From Siderastrea siderea (taxonomy: Eukaryota > Cnidaria > Anthozoa > Scleractinia > Rhizangiidae), in assembly GCA_964030785.1 (NCBI GenBank), contig OZ034966.1, positions 7,359,152-7,423,151 of the forward strand: DNA of 64,000 nt, written 5' to 3'. The notes beneath the pieces were generated by a model. That model did no database searches. It was not told the origin of the DNA and was given only the letters and a program-made list of their open reading frames with translations. The translations under genes and the position numbers were made by a program. Positions 1 to 9,700 of this stretch are shown here, one piece after another (position 1 is the stretch's first letter; the number at the start of each line of letters is the position of its first letter).

Positions 1-314
1 TTTCCAAAATTTCTTGTTAAAATACCGAAGGTTGTACAATGTAAATCGCCTCTTCCCTTTCGACAAACATTTGAGTAAATCGAGCAGGAGTTAGCTACAT
101 GTATCGAAATTTGGGAAAATAAAGGGGTTTCTTTTAGTTATATTGCTTCCTGTGATTTCTGAGTTTTAACAGAGTAAAAAAGCGTATTTTGCTGCTCTGG
201 TGTCACAAACGGCTTCGTTTCATGGTTCATTTTACGCGCGCTTGTAAAACGTTGCTTTCCGAAAACAACAAGACACGTTTAACTTTTGAAAAACAACAAG
301 AAAAAAATAAAAAT
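1..314. other. no gene seen
   Basis: AT-rich sequence with no convincing coding signal on either strand. It differs from the matching outer part of the second R1 copy near 60.86-61.10 kb, so R1 homology in this first copy is only picked up again after the palindrome, at about 458. Confidence 0.5.
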
Positions 315-457
315 ATTATTTGCCGGCCTTGGTCGGTCCGTATTGAGAAAAACTGTGCCCTCGGTCTTGAGCACGGCCCTCGGCCTGCGGCCTCGGGCCG
401 TACTCAAGACCTCTGGCACAGTTTTTCTCAATACGGACCTCCCGGCCGGCAAATAAT
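315..457. repeat. foldback palindrome (hairpin MITE-like)
   Basis: The two halves are nearly perfect reverse complements. The left outer arm (about 315-359, beginning ATTATTTGCCGG) pairs with about 415-457, and an inner GC-rich arm around 362-412 pairs with itself with almost no loop. The right edge abuts the R1 repeat, whose second copy near 61120 lacks this insert. That fits a short inserted foldback element, but no target duplication was identified. Confidence 0.75.
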
Positions 458-871
458 ATATATATATCTTCAAGGAAATATCTTGAATATTTCCGGATAT
501 CTCTAACATTCTGTGAAAGTGAACTATGAAAAAAACACAACAGCTTTGAAAAGAAGTCACGTGAGTGTCCTCGTGTTATGTGACGCGACACAGCATCTTC
601 TTTCACTTTTGGCGAATAGGAACTGAAACCTTTTTGCTGACAAAAATCTGCAAAGCGTTTGCATGGTTAATGTCCTTTTTTCCCAATTACAGTGTAAAAA
701 CGCATTTTTAAATAGCCAAAGCTGTAAAACTAGCGCCTTTTACTGGAGCCTCGACTTGATGTTTAAAGAAAGAGGAAAAGTGATAGTAGACCACGCAAGG
801 AAAGAAGCCACTTTGTTTGATGCAGTTTGCTCCCCAGAGAATGTCTAAAACAAAGTTGTATAAGAAAGGAA
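458..871 (+). repeat. R1 host repeat, copy 1, left terminal part
   Basis: Same orientation and nearly the same sequence as about 61118-61527. The reverse complement is found again at about 22523-22885. These are the inverted termini of R1. The Polinton interrupts this copy at 871/872, and the R1 sequence resumes at 19344. Confidence 0.85.
866..871. repeat. Polinton target-site duplication, left (AAGGAA)
   Basis: AAGGAA directly precedes the left inverted repeat and is repeated at 19344-19349. Six bp is the typical Polinton duplication length. The unoccupied target in R1 copy 2 carries it once, at 61522-61527. Confidence 0.95.
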
Positions 872-977
872 AGTAGTTATATAGTTGGGGGTACGAGCGC
901 ATTTTTTGCAAAATGAGCTCATACCAACCCAACTATAACTACTTTCCATCTGATGGATCCATTTCATGGTGGGGGCA

Positions 978-1160
978 GTCGAGCATAGTTTTTTTTTTGG
1001 ATACTATATGTTTTTTGCCATTGACGGTCGAGCACAGTTTTTTGGATACTATATGTTTTTTGCCATTGACGGTCGAGCACAGTTTTTTGGATACTATATG
1101 TTTTTTGCCATTGACGGTCGAGCACAGTTTTTTGGATACTATATGTTTTTGCCATTGACG
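978..1160 (+). repeat. 45-bp minisatellite inside left TIR, about 4 copies
   Basis: Units start near 978, 1027, 1072 and 1117 with a 45-bp period. Each contains GTCGAGCACAG, a T run, GGATACTATATG, a second T run and GCCATTGACG. The first unit has a longer T run. The mirror array in the right TIR is 19055-19237. The peptide repeats seen in several frames here come from this array and are not proteins. Confidence 0.9.
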
Positions 1161-1238
1161 GTCGAGCGCAATTTTTCAAAAATCCGCTCTGAACTCCCCA
1201 ACTATAACTACTTTACCATATGTTGGCACAATTTCATG

Positions 1239-1368
1239 GGAAATCTATTTGGTATTATCTCATGGAAAAATCTATATGGCATTATCTCATGGAAAATCTA
1301 TTTGGTATTATCTCATGGGAAATCTATTTGGTATTATCTCATGGAAAATATATTTGGCATTATCTCAT
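1239..1368 (+). repeat. 26-bp minisatellite inside left TIR, about 5 copies
   Basis: Repeated units of about 26 bp built on AAATCTATTTGGTATTATCT followed by CATGG. The mirror array is at about 18847-18976. Confidence 0.9.
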
Positions 1369-1563
1369 AGTTGGGAGTACGAGCGCAGTTTGCCATCGGA
1401 TGAAATGGGACTTTCCCGATGAGTCATCAGATTGTCATGTAATATCAGATGAACTTGTATTTGAAGTAAAGTTTGTCAGTAAAGTTTGTCAGTAAAGTTT
1501 GTAGTGAACAGAAAAGCAGAACTTGTATGGAGGCCAACACAGCTGTGGCGTGACGTCACATCT

Positions 1564-4500
1564 TCAGATTGCATAATGTCCGTAAGAGAAACTGTTGATT
1601 CCATCGTTTGCTATATATCGTTTATCGTCGAAACAGCTGAGTGACACTTTATTGAGCTCGTAACTACCTAGTTGATGGTTAATACTTCTGATTGTCTTCA
1701 TGGTATGATGTATTTGTTTGTTATTAATTAATACATTTTTATAACCTTCATGTTTGATATTGTTCTTTATTATGTTCTTCTTGATTCCCTTGGCTGTTTT
1801 CCCTACTTTCTGGTTGTCTTTTATGTAACTGTACATTTTTGATCGCAAACCGACGAATTCTGTGATTGGCACACCAGCTGCTTCATCTTTGAATTTGCCG
1901 ATTACCTTTTTGTTTGTTTTGTCGAAATACTGACAGTTTTCTGGATAATCACTGTTGTCAAATCTGTCTTTGTCATTCCAAAAGTCACGGTACACATCTT
2001 CAGCCTCAATTTCGTATGTCAGACTGTCTGTATCAGTGAATAGCAACCTGGCTTTGTCCCCGTACTTTTCCTTGATGTAGTTATAATGGAAATCATACAT
2101 CATAGTTTTACTTAGGTCGAGAATACACATGCCTACATATGCAGGTCTGTTTAGAGTCAGCGTTTGCTTGATCTTGTGTATTGCTACCAGACTATTCGAG
2201 AATATCTTGCAGCTGACGTAAGTTGGTCTAGATGCCATTTTCTTCAATTTCTGTACATCAGTGATAAGCCTAACATCAACCCTCTTTCTGATATTCTCCA
2301 TCGTTTTGCCAAATACTGAATTGTTCATCAATTTGAAGAAGTCTTTTTCGAATGCATTTTTCGCTTGGGTACGTTTTTGTGTATTGAAATCGATGTATTG
2401 CTTTAGCCATGGAGACTGGTCGAACTCTAGAATTCTATGGACTTTCTTCAGTTTCAAACCGAGATCAAGGTACAACTGTAGATTTCTATAATGCAGAACA
2501 TATTTTTGTTTATCGCATAAAGTAGGGATCAGCTTATGTACAAGCCCTGTTGATATTTTGAACTTGTTTTGTATTTTCTTGCAGTATCCAGACAACATGC
2601 TATCAGTTACTTTAACCTTTTCTGCTCCTAGAGGATAGTCGTTATGAAGGTCATGCAGTTCTTTGGGATATTCAAGATCGACTTCAAGTATCAACCCTTT
2701 ATTACTGTTTTCATTATACTGAGTCAAATCGATTTTATTAATCTGCTTTTCTGTCAACCATTTGAAACCGCCAGTAGGTAGATGCTGTGACATAGCCCAA
2801 CCGTATAAATTATTAGCATCCAGGTACATGATATACTTTGAGGGCGCCATCTCGTCGTATTCTTTCATGTACTTATTGTTTGCTTTCCCATATCGGTTTG
2901 CTATATATGATACACCACCTCTCATTCCTTTTTCGATGAACTGAAACATGTCTATGTCAGTCATTAGCTCCAGTTTGATATCAGTCATTTTTAACATAGC
3001 ATCCCATGACAAACCAGGAGATGTGAAATAATGACATGGGTCAAGCTTGTAATACTGAAGACAGGTCTTGCGGAAGTTTTCAAACACGTCGGCTAACAGT
3101 AGGATGTCCGACTTGAGATATAGATTATGGTAATCACCCATCGTTTCTAATTTGAAAGTAGTCCATACTTTTTGGGCATGTTTGTAGTCATCATTTGTTA
3201 TGTGTTCATCATACAATATGCTGTAAAATTCTTCTTTCGTTGGCAATTCCGTTTTATTAAATTTATCAAAACTGTCCATGAAATCGTATGGATAAACTCC
3301 TTTTCGTGTCATAAGATTGAATTTACTGCCTTTGAATTGCTTGCTTGTGTATTTTAAGGCTTTCGTTGGTAAGTTGTTGACTAATTTATCCAAACTTGAG
3401 CTCATGAACTGGAAACTGTCAATGAATGTCAGATGATTACCAAGCATGAATGCCATGTATTTTTCCATGTTGTTGGGAATAGCATTGATATTCATCCGTG
3501 TCTCTTTTCCATTTTTATCCATGTATTTGTTTTCCTCAACAATAGCTCCAATCTCTTGCATTATAAAATGGCTGTCATATCCTCTTAAATTGTGGAAGAT
3601 CACTGGAATTTTAATATTATCTGGTTCAATTTTTAGTTTCAGATTACAGTCTTGATGTGCTGAACCTCTGTATTCACCAGTAATATGACAATGATCTCTG
3701 ACTCGGACGTCTTTCTCTGTATATTGTTTATCGCAGATGTGGCATGATGTTGCTTTTTTGAAATTTGTTTCATCATCTTTTGTCATTTTTAATGGTTTGT
3801 TAAAAAATGTTTTCATAACTTTTTTACAGTATTTTACTTCTTTCAGCATGCTTTCCATGAAATTGTGTACAGCATTTTCACCTCTATATATTTGTAGCGG
3901 CTTTGTGTACTTATCATCATAACAACAAATGACCTTATACCCATATCCACAGTCTTTGTGTCTTTGGTAGGCTTCAGTATATGATTTGTTGTTTAATTTG
4001 CTGGGGTCAGGTTGGCATCCTTGCACCTTTTCAGTTATAGCCTCAAAATCAGCGTAGATAACAAATGGCACAGGTTGCTGCTTGTGGAAATTATTGAATT
4101 TCAGTATGTTGTCTCCTTTTTCAGGCATTTTTATTGCTTGCTCACCATTTACTTGAATGCAAATAACTTTGTGATCATTTAATACCCTTTCGGAACTGAA
4201 ACATTGCAGACAGTGCATACAAAAATGCTTTTTTTCTTTGTGTTTTGTTTTATTGTACATGAACTTGTTGAAATCCTTTATGAGAACATAATGCTCGTCT
4301 TCATCATCTGTTATTAGCAGTAGTTCCATGTGATCTTCATACTTTTCTTTGGAAACATAGATCGGATACGTTTGTTTGTCTTCATACCCGAATACATTTA
4401 TATTGATGCTGTTTTGCTTCTCAATTCTGTTGATCTGTTTAATAGTTACTGGAAATTCAATGCCTTCATAATTTAACTTTTCAATGTATGGCATGTCTCT

Positions 4501-5313
4501 CTTTTTGATTCTTTGTGGGTCTTTATCTTGTGGATTCAAATGTCTTATATGACACCATCTGAAGCATTCGAGATCATCATTTTTCATGTTTATTAAGCCT
4601 TTGGAACTGTTTTGCAATTCATAAGGTAGTTTAATATATGATGACCCTTCCATGGGCTTGTATATAACAACGTTCAGATAATGTCCGTCAACAGATTGGA
4701 TTGTCCAGCCCGATTCTTCCGATATCCATTGAGCTATCTTGTTCGTTATCTGCTGTTTTGATAATTGTGATGAATCAGTGATTTCCGTTTGGTTGATTAT
4801 TGTCTGAGGTGTGCTATTGAAATATGCCGTTTTATTAACCATTTCATCACCTGACATCTTTTCGAAAGTGACTTTTAGTGTTTCAACGTATTTCAAGCCT
4901 TTCATCTCATTCAACAAATTTGCTATACTATAATCAAGAGCCAATCTAGTGTTTTGCATTTGAGCTACGGGGTCTTTATTGTCCTTGATGTTGATTTCAT
5001 AAGACTTAGTGTAACCTTTTAAAGCTTTGTCTGTTTGTTCTATTTTGGTACTTGGTGCTGGAACCGGTTTTTTACTCCTTGGTGCTGGGACTGGTTTGTA
5101 ATCATCCCTGAATTCTGGAGGTGGAAGAATGATGTTTTCTTCATATTCTTTTACCATTTTTTTAACACTCTTGCGAGGTGCTGGAATAGGTTTATCCATT
5201 GGTTTTTTGGTTCTTGGTGTTGGAACAGGTTTCATAATAGATTGCTTCAGGAGCATTTCTATCAATTGACTTTTACTGAGTTTCTTAAGATCTTTCTTAT
5301 TCATTATCTTCAT
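1564..5313 (-). CDS. protein-primed family B DNA polymerase (Polinton pPolB)
   Basis: 1249 aa, uninterrupted. It should replicate the element's DNA from a protein primer. The N-terminus carries four proline motifs, PVPTPR (29-34), PIPAPR (42-47), PVPAPR (74-79) and PVPAPS (83-88). A C2H2-like finger follows near residues 361-385. The 3'-5' exonuclease motifs are YADFEA (about 421), NLRGYDSHF (about 578) and YLKSDILLLAD (about 736). The polymerase motifs are A, DANNLYGWAM (about 833), B, NNSVFGKT (about 999), and C, TDTDS (about 1093), with SKMYSY further on. The long stretch between motifs A and B leaves room for the TPR insertions of protein-primed enzymes. All catalytic aspartates are present. 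The ATG at 5313 is preceded by an ATTATTATATAG block. This is the best-preserved replication gene of the element. Confidence 0.97.
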   Translation of the reverse strand: MKIMNKKDLKKLSKSQLIEMLLKQSIMKPVPTPRTKKPMDKPIPAPRKSVKKMVKEYEENIILPPPEFRDDYKPVPAPRSKKPVPAPSTKIEQTDKALKGYTKSYEINIKDNKDPVAQMQNTRLALDYSIANLLNEMKGLKYVETLKVTFEKMSGDEMVNKTAYFNSTPQTIINQTEITDSSQLSKQQITNKIAQWISEESGWTIQSVDGHYLNVVIYKPMEGSSYIKLPYELQNSSKGLINMKNDDLECFRWCHIRHLNPQDKDPQRIKKRDMPYIEKLNYEGIEFPVTIKQINRIEKQNSININVFGYEDKQTYPIYVSKEKYEDHMELLLITDDEDEHYVLIKDFNKFMYNKTKHKEKKHFCMHCLQCFSSERVLNDHKVICIQVNGEQAIKMPEKGDNILKFNNFHKQQPVPFVIYADFEAITEKVQGCQPDPSKLNNKSYTEAYQRHKDCGYGYKVICCYDDKYTKPLQIYRGENAVHNFMESMLKEVKYCKKVMKTFFNKPLKMTKDDETNFKKATSCHICDKQYTEKDVRVRDHCHITGEYRGSAHQDCNLKLKIEPDNIKIPVIFHNLRGYDSHFIMQEIGAIVEENKYMDKNGKETRMNINAIPNNMEKYMAFMLGNHLTFIDSFQFMSSSLDKLVNNLPTKALKYTSKQFKGSKFNLMTRKGVYPYDFMDSFDKFNKTELPTKEEFYSILYDEHITNDDYKHAQKVWTTFKLETMGDYHNLYLKSDILLLADVFENFRKTCLQYYKLDPCHYFTSPGLSWDAMLKMTDIKLELMTDIDMFQFIEKGMRGGVSYIANRYGKANNKYMKEYDEMAPSKYIMYLDANNLYGWAMSQHLPTGGFKWLTEKQINKIDLTQYNENSNKGLILEVDLEYPKELHDLHNDYPLGAEKVKVTDSMLSGYCKKIQNKFKISTGLVHKLIPTLCDKQKYVLHYRNLQLYLDLGLKLKKVHRILEFDQSPWLKQYIDFNTQKRTQAKNAFEKDFFKLMNNSVFGKTMENIRKRVDVRLITDVQKLKKMASRPTYVSCKIFSNSLVAIHKIKQTLTLNRPAYVGMCILDLSKTMMYDFHYNYIKEKYGDKARLLFTDTDSLTYEIEAEDVYRDFWNDKDRFDNSDYPENCQYFDKTNKKVIGKFKDEAAGVPITEFVGLRSKMYSYIKDNQKVGKTAKGIKKNIIKNNIKHEGYKNVLINNKQIHHTMKTIRSINHQLGSYELNKVSLSCFDDKRYIANDGINSFSYGHYAI

Positions 5314-5417
5314 ACTATATAATAATATTTTTTTTAAGCCTCTTTTGGTTGTGTCTTTAAGTAGTCAAGAATTCAAATGATCCACATATGGATCCTTTGA
5401 ACTATAGTTGATTTTAT

Positions 5418-6283
5418 TTATTGGTGTTCATGTAAGAACTTTGTATGATTGCTCAATGTTTCCGATGACTTGAATTTTCTGGAACATTTTTTGCATTTTA
5501 TTCTCACACCCTGGAAATAAAGTATGATTTCTTTTATGATTTCGTCATAATCGTTGCTCACTAATATTTTGTAATTGTTGTTTTCATACTCTTGCAGCAT
5601 CATCTTTTGTTCTTCTGAAAGCTTTCCATAACCAGTTGGTGTTTTAAATTCAATTGCAAAACCTGAGTAATTCAAATGTAAATTCTGTATGATCAGATCA
5701 GGAGATCCCTTTTGATAACCCATGTTGTATGATTTTATTCTCATGTTACCATTAATTTGGTTTTCACCCAATGATGCGGTTAGAATTGCTTTAGGATAAT
5801 TGTTTCTTATAAAGTTGACTACCTTTTCATGTAGGTCATATTCTGTTTTGATGCTGAATGCAGGCATTTTGTATGGTTTGTTGCTGAATTCATACCGTCC
5901 TGTTTTTCTGATTGATGGTAAAACTTCCTTAGTAACCCATCGTTTGAAATCTTTAGCTTTATTCATTTTTGATCCCAATATGAGGCTGTACAATCCAGAT
6001 TCATTTATATAAATCGTGTTTTTGAGGTTCCCAGTCAAAGGTAACGAATCGTTACTCTTGGATTTTTGGTCATTTTCACCAACCTCAGTCAAAAGTAACG
6101 AATTGAGACCCCCGATTTGAGCTCATTTAGTTTACATTTATCTTTAGAATCAACATGATCATTAATCGCTTTTCGTGAATTCAAATATCCCAAAATGTCG
6201 GCAACTGTTTTACCACGGAACCATATGTCGTCATCCTTTTTGATAATATTCAGTTTTTTTCCTTCATAAGTAAAAATTTCCAT
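5418..6283 (-). pseudogene. BRO-N domain + PD-(D/E)xK/VRR-like nuclease + zinc finger, frameshifted
   Basis: Two overlapping ORFs (6283-6089 and 6092-5418) are one gene broken by a -1 shift at a run of five Gs near 6110. The first half has a BRO-N start (WFRGKTVADILGY) and the second half completes it (INESGLYSLI, RWVTKEVLPSIRKTGRY). Next comes a nuclease-like region with GSPDLIIQ and GFAIEFKTP followed by LSEEQ, the pattern of VRR-NUC/PD-(D/E)xK folds. The protein ends in a C2H2 finger (CKKCSRKF...H). BRO-N proteins are DNA-binding and common in large DNA viruses. A DNA-processing role in replication is inferred from the domains and from the position upstream of the polymerase. A short internal duplication (GTAACGAAT twice, about 6041-6105) lies next to the shift. 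Confidence 0.8.
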
Positions 6284-6461
6284 ATCTTGTAATTACATAT
6301 AATAATATCTCTTTATAAGTGTTTGTATATGTTCCTTAAGTGTCATTCACCACAACAGATGATAGCCAGAAACAATGATATTTTTGGCTACCAAAAGCAA
6401 AAGACAGCATATACTGTATCGATTGATATAATATATATTAGATATTTCTCTTTAAATCATT

Positions 6462-8435
6462 TTATATATCCTTTAAGTCCTTGAACGGTATCCAACTGTT
6501 AACACGGTGGGGCCAAACCACCCCCCAAATGGGTCATGAAATGTCCCGTTTTTTGGTTAATTTTTAATAATTTTGTTACTTTTCATCATTTCTTTACCAA
6601 ACTTGGTAATTTGATATGGGTCTTTGTGCCAAACAATTTGACATGAATGGTGATGCCAAATGTCAAATTATGACGTCATAATTGGTGACGTCATATTATT
6701 CTCTAAAATAAAATTTTAGAATTTCTAAATTTTTTCTGGTGTTTTAGAAAGAACACGTCAAGAGGAGTTGAATGCTGAAAACCGTTTGTCGATGTGATAA
6801 ATAATGGATGAGATATGGCATTTTAGATTTTGAAAATTTCACAGTCTCAAAATAGGGTCCCCCCCTTGTGTAATACGTTTGAATTTAAGTGTTGTTTTGT
6901 TGCGTCAACGACACCATTTAAGTTGCAGATAAGATGTCTTAAATGACGGAAGCTAAATGAAAAAGAAAAACTCGGAAAATTTTTTTCCTGCCAGAGCTAG
7001 AGCCCCCAAACCAGTTTTGTGACGTAATTAAGTGTCACGTGATCAATTATGCTCTTGCTAATATTATCGTTTTCAAGCCGAAAACTTAAAATCTAAAATG
7101 ATACGATTTTTTGGAACAACAAGAAGTCCATTTTACCAGATTATTAGCTTGCATGGAAAAAAACTGTACAAAATAGATCAACAGGGTTGTTTTTAGAAGA
7201 AAAGTATGGTTCCGGGGGGGACACTTAAAATGTCTTTAAATTGCCATAACTCAAGATACGTTTGTCTTAGCGAGGTACGGTTTTCAGCATTTTACTCCCC
7301 TTGCCAAGTTCTTTCAGATGACATAACTTTTTATTTCAAATTTGAAATTTTCAGTTAACTCGTTTTGTGACGTCAGCCATTATGACGTCACAATTTGGTT
7401 TTTTAAGTCATTCTCATACTTAAAATAAATTGGGCGACAACCCAAGGTTTTTTGCCAAGTTTGGAAAAGAAATATGAAAAAGAAGCAAAATTAGTCTAAA
7501 TGACCCATTTGGGGGGTGGTTTGGCCCCGCCGTGTAAATTCATCACTATATCCTTTCCACTTCACCAAAGCTTGCTTCTTTTTATAATCCCTCCGAATGA
7601 CTTTATCAATTCTGAATACCTCTTGTTTTGCTTTTAATAATTCAGGTTCATAAAAACTGCCTTGAATGTCTTCACCTCTGAGATCCTTTAGTTTGTATGT
7701 GATTGGATCAGTGTATTGGATTTTATCAACTATAAAAACTTCCTCAGACCAATTTGGTGTATAGCCCTTATCAAACACATTTCGTTTATATTTACTTATT
7801 CTAACCTTATCACCATTTTTGAATTTCGGTTTAGATGATACTTGCTCCAAATTACCATACAGATTAAAGTAAACAGTCCCTTCATTCTTCTTTTTACTGG
7901 CTTCTGTTGGCGTCATTTTGATAGAGCTATGTTTAGTGTTGTTATACTGTTTCACTAATTTGGGTAGCATGTCTAAATACTGTGTATTACCTTGAATAGT
8001 AAACTGCTTCCACATCTTAGTTTTAATTGTTCTGTTCCATCGTTCACAAACTGACGACTTTTCCTCATTCTCAGTTGAGTACAAGGTTATTTTATTCTTA
8101 TCAAGTAGTTCCTTAACATGTTTGTTCTAATACTCTTTCCCTTTATCAGTCCATAGATATTGTGGTTTTCTGCCTTCTTTAAGGATTGTTTTAAAAGCAT
8201 TCATAACGGTTTCACCCTTTTTATCTTTTAATGGGACGATCCAACCGTATTTAGAGAATACATCTAAAACCATAAGAAGATATCTGTAGCCAGCGTTCCA
8301 TCGACTGAACTTTTGCATCTCAACAATATCAGAGCACCATATTTCGTCAATATGATTTACAATAACACGCCGTCGAGTAAAGTTACGCTTTATGGGCTTA
8401 TGAAGCTCATCAGCTAATTTTTCTTGCCAGTTTTT
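6462..8435 (-). pseudogene. Polinton rve-family integrase with C-terminal chromodomain, broken
   Basis: Retroviral-type integrase that would insert the element and create the 6-bp duplication. The conserved part starts near 8429 (WQEKLADELHKPI). The D,D-35-E residues are the D of WCSDIVEM, the D of LWTDKGKEY and the E of VCERWNRT. The chromodomain core VKWKGYSDEF is split by a 1032-bp MITE (6503-7534), and its last residues (SWIPFKDLKDI) lie beyond it, ending at 6462. An in-frame TAG sits at 8127-8129, right after the second catalytic D. No ATG was found for the N-terminus. The frame is open back to about 8515 and overlaps the end of the phospholipase gene in the -1 frame. The ATG at 8318 lies inside the catalytic domain and cannot be the true start. 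Confidence 0.93.
6503..7534. mobile_element. 1032-bp MITE (copy A), CACGG-TIR family
   Basis: Inverted termini CACGGTGGGGCCAAACC / GGTTTGGCCCCGCCGTG extend about 35 bp (through AAATGGGTCAT). The element is flanked by TAA at 6500-6502 and 7535-7537. Removing it and one TAA restores the integrase chromodomain reading frame exactly. There is no coding capacity. Several TGACGTCA/GTGACGTCAT-type blocks occur inside. A near-identical copy in the opposite orientation lies at 27228-28258. The 3-bp duplication and CACGG ends fit a Harbinger- or CACTA-type non-autonomous element, but the superfamily is not proven. Confidence 0.93.
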
Positions 8436-9264
8436 TTCTTCACTCGACGGCCTTTCCCGTTTTTTGTCTTCCTTTGTTTTACACCGAGACCCAATTTCTG
8501 CTTTGTGTTAATCAAGAACCGAGCGGTTTGTCCCCATTTTGGCATCTGTCCATAAGGTATTCCATCCAATGACTTGACCATTTGTTTGTCACATTCACCT
8601 TTGTTTTTCCCCATATCATAACAAATATCATGATGAGCTGCTATTTCATCCACTTTATTGTAAGGTTGTACATGCCATTTGGTGACCTCTCCAGTGTTCC
8701 TATCATACTCTAACTGTTTATCGAGAGGATTGTATGGCCCCATGTATTTATACTTTCCAGGAGTCCATCCAGCTTTTGGTTTCGGTATTTTCCCAATTAG
8801 TTTATGTATATCAACACCAGCGCCATCCAAATCCTTTCTGTCGGTTTTATACTTTCTATTTGGTCTGATTTTAGTAGATAATTGATCAAGAGCTTGACTT
8901 CCAACATTCTGAATCATTGGATTCAACTTATCCAGAGCATAATCGATAGCCTTTTTCTGCAATTTGGGGTCTCTAAGAGCCTCACTACCATAATATCTTC
9001 CCATTTCAACAGCCTTTTTTCCCAGCCAAGGAATACCGTGGTGAATCAATAAATCAGTACCAGTCGATGCTACTGTATCTAGTAAGCCCGCCCCTTTCGA
9101 CGGGCTAGCCCGTTTCCCGCCTGTTTAACGAATTTAGTCTTAGTTATTCCGCATTCAGAGCATTTGCATTTAAGCATAAGCCTCCCATTTTTAGCCTTTT
9201 CATATCGTTCACTCCCAGGTACACATTCTGTTACCTTTTTTTGTTTCACGCAATATGATCTCAT
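8414..9264 (-). pseudogene. virion protein: DUF5679-like zinc ribbon + parvovirus-type phospholipase A2, frameshifted
   Basis: An ATG at 9264 opens a 61-aa frame with a four-cysteine ribbon (YCVKQKK, CKCSECG). About 9079-9115 the frame slips by -1 at AAAGGGGC, and the second frame continues to 8414. That part has the phospholipase A2 signature: Ca-binding loop YMGPYN (residues 102-107 of the 211-aa segment ending at 8414) and catalytic AHHDICYDMG (H140, D141). The C-terminus is basic. Related phospholipases in parvovirus capsids breach the endosomal membrane, and a similar entry role is inferred. The TTG at 9049 is not the start, because the frame is open upstream. A paralogous ribbon protein lies directly upstream at 9286-9687. 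Confidence 0.85.
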
Positions 9265-9274
9265 ATATATATGA

Positions 9275-9286
9275 GTTAGATTAGAT
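9275..9286 (-). promoter_or_regulatory. TCTAA box (double) upstream of the 9264 gene
   Basis: On the minus strand the sequence reads ATCTAATCTAAC, 10 nt before the ATG at 9264, followed by TCATATATAT. It is one of five virion-gene starts with the same box at the same distance. Confidence 0.7.
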
Positions 9287-9687
9287 TAAGGTTCAATATA
9301 TACGTTCTCATATTTACCAGTTTTCGGATTTTTCACCAAACGCATAACAGTACCCTTCTTTGGTTTAGTCCAGAATTTCTTGCTCGTTATACCTGTTGGT
9401 GCTGTGAAAGCACCTTTCAATATATCACCCGACCAATATCTGTCAAATACATGGTTGGTTGATGGAATTACTTTGCGAGTTATTTGTTCGGCTATTTTGG
9501 CTGCCTCAAAAGCTTTACCTAATGGATTTTCACCTCCCTTTTGGCTTTTGATGAATTTCGTCTTAGTGATTCCACATTCAGAGCATTTGCATTTAAGCAT
9601 AAGCCTCCCATTTTTAGCCTTTTCATATCGTTCACTCCTGGGTACACATTCTGTGGCCTTTTTTTGTTTCACGCAATAAGATTTCAT
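9286..9687 (-). CDS. DUF5679-like zinc-ribbon protein
   Basis: 133 aa. The first 46 residues are almost identical to the start of the phospholipase gene at 9264: the four-cysteine ribbon with YCVKQKK, KNGRLMLKCKCSECG and TKTKF. After that the sequences diverge. This protein continues with an alanine-rich segment and a basic tail (KKFWTKPKKGTVMRL). The ribbon matches the small DUF5679-type domains known from several DNA viruses. Its role is unknown; the position among capsid genes and the basic tail suggest a DNA-associated virion component. The ATG at 9687 is preceded by TTATATAT. The duplicated N-terminus shows that one gene was copied and joined to a new C-terminus. Confidence 0.75.
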   Translation of the reverse strand: MKSYCVKQKKATECVPRSERYEKAKNGRLMLKCKCSECGITKTKFIKSQKGGENPLGKAFEAAKIAEQITRKVIPSTNHVFDRYWSGDILKGAFTAPTGITSKKFWTKPKKGTVMRLVKNPKTGKYENVYIEP

Positions 9688-9700
9688 ATATATAACTTGA

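Larger units (their letters stand above)
872..1404 (+). repeat. Polinton left terminal inverted repeat
   Basis: 533 bp starting AGTAGTTATATAG and ending at GGATGAA. It matches the reverse complement of 18811-19343 over its whole length with only scattered differences. It contains two internal minisatellites and several copies of a short TAGTTGGG(G)-type block near its ends. Confidence 0.95.

Noticed and set aside
978..1368. CRISPR-like array
   Set aside because: The repeats are contiguous, with no unique spacers, and lie in inverted termini of an animal transposon.
913..1495. ORFs with repeated peptides (GYYMFFAIDGRAQF-type) at both ends of the Polinton
   Set aside because: They translate the minisatellites of the inverted repeats, are open in several frames and on both strands, and recur in the right TIR. 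They are repeat shadows and not genes.
8127..8435. Programmed fusion of phospholipase and integrase by -1 frameshifting
   Set aside because: The integrase of this copy also has a stop codon and a MITE, and nearby genes show plain indels, so decay is the simpler explanation. Kept only as a question among the findings.
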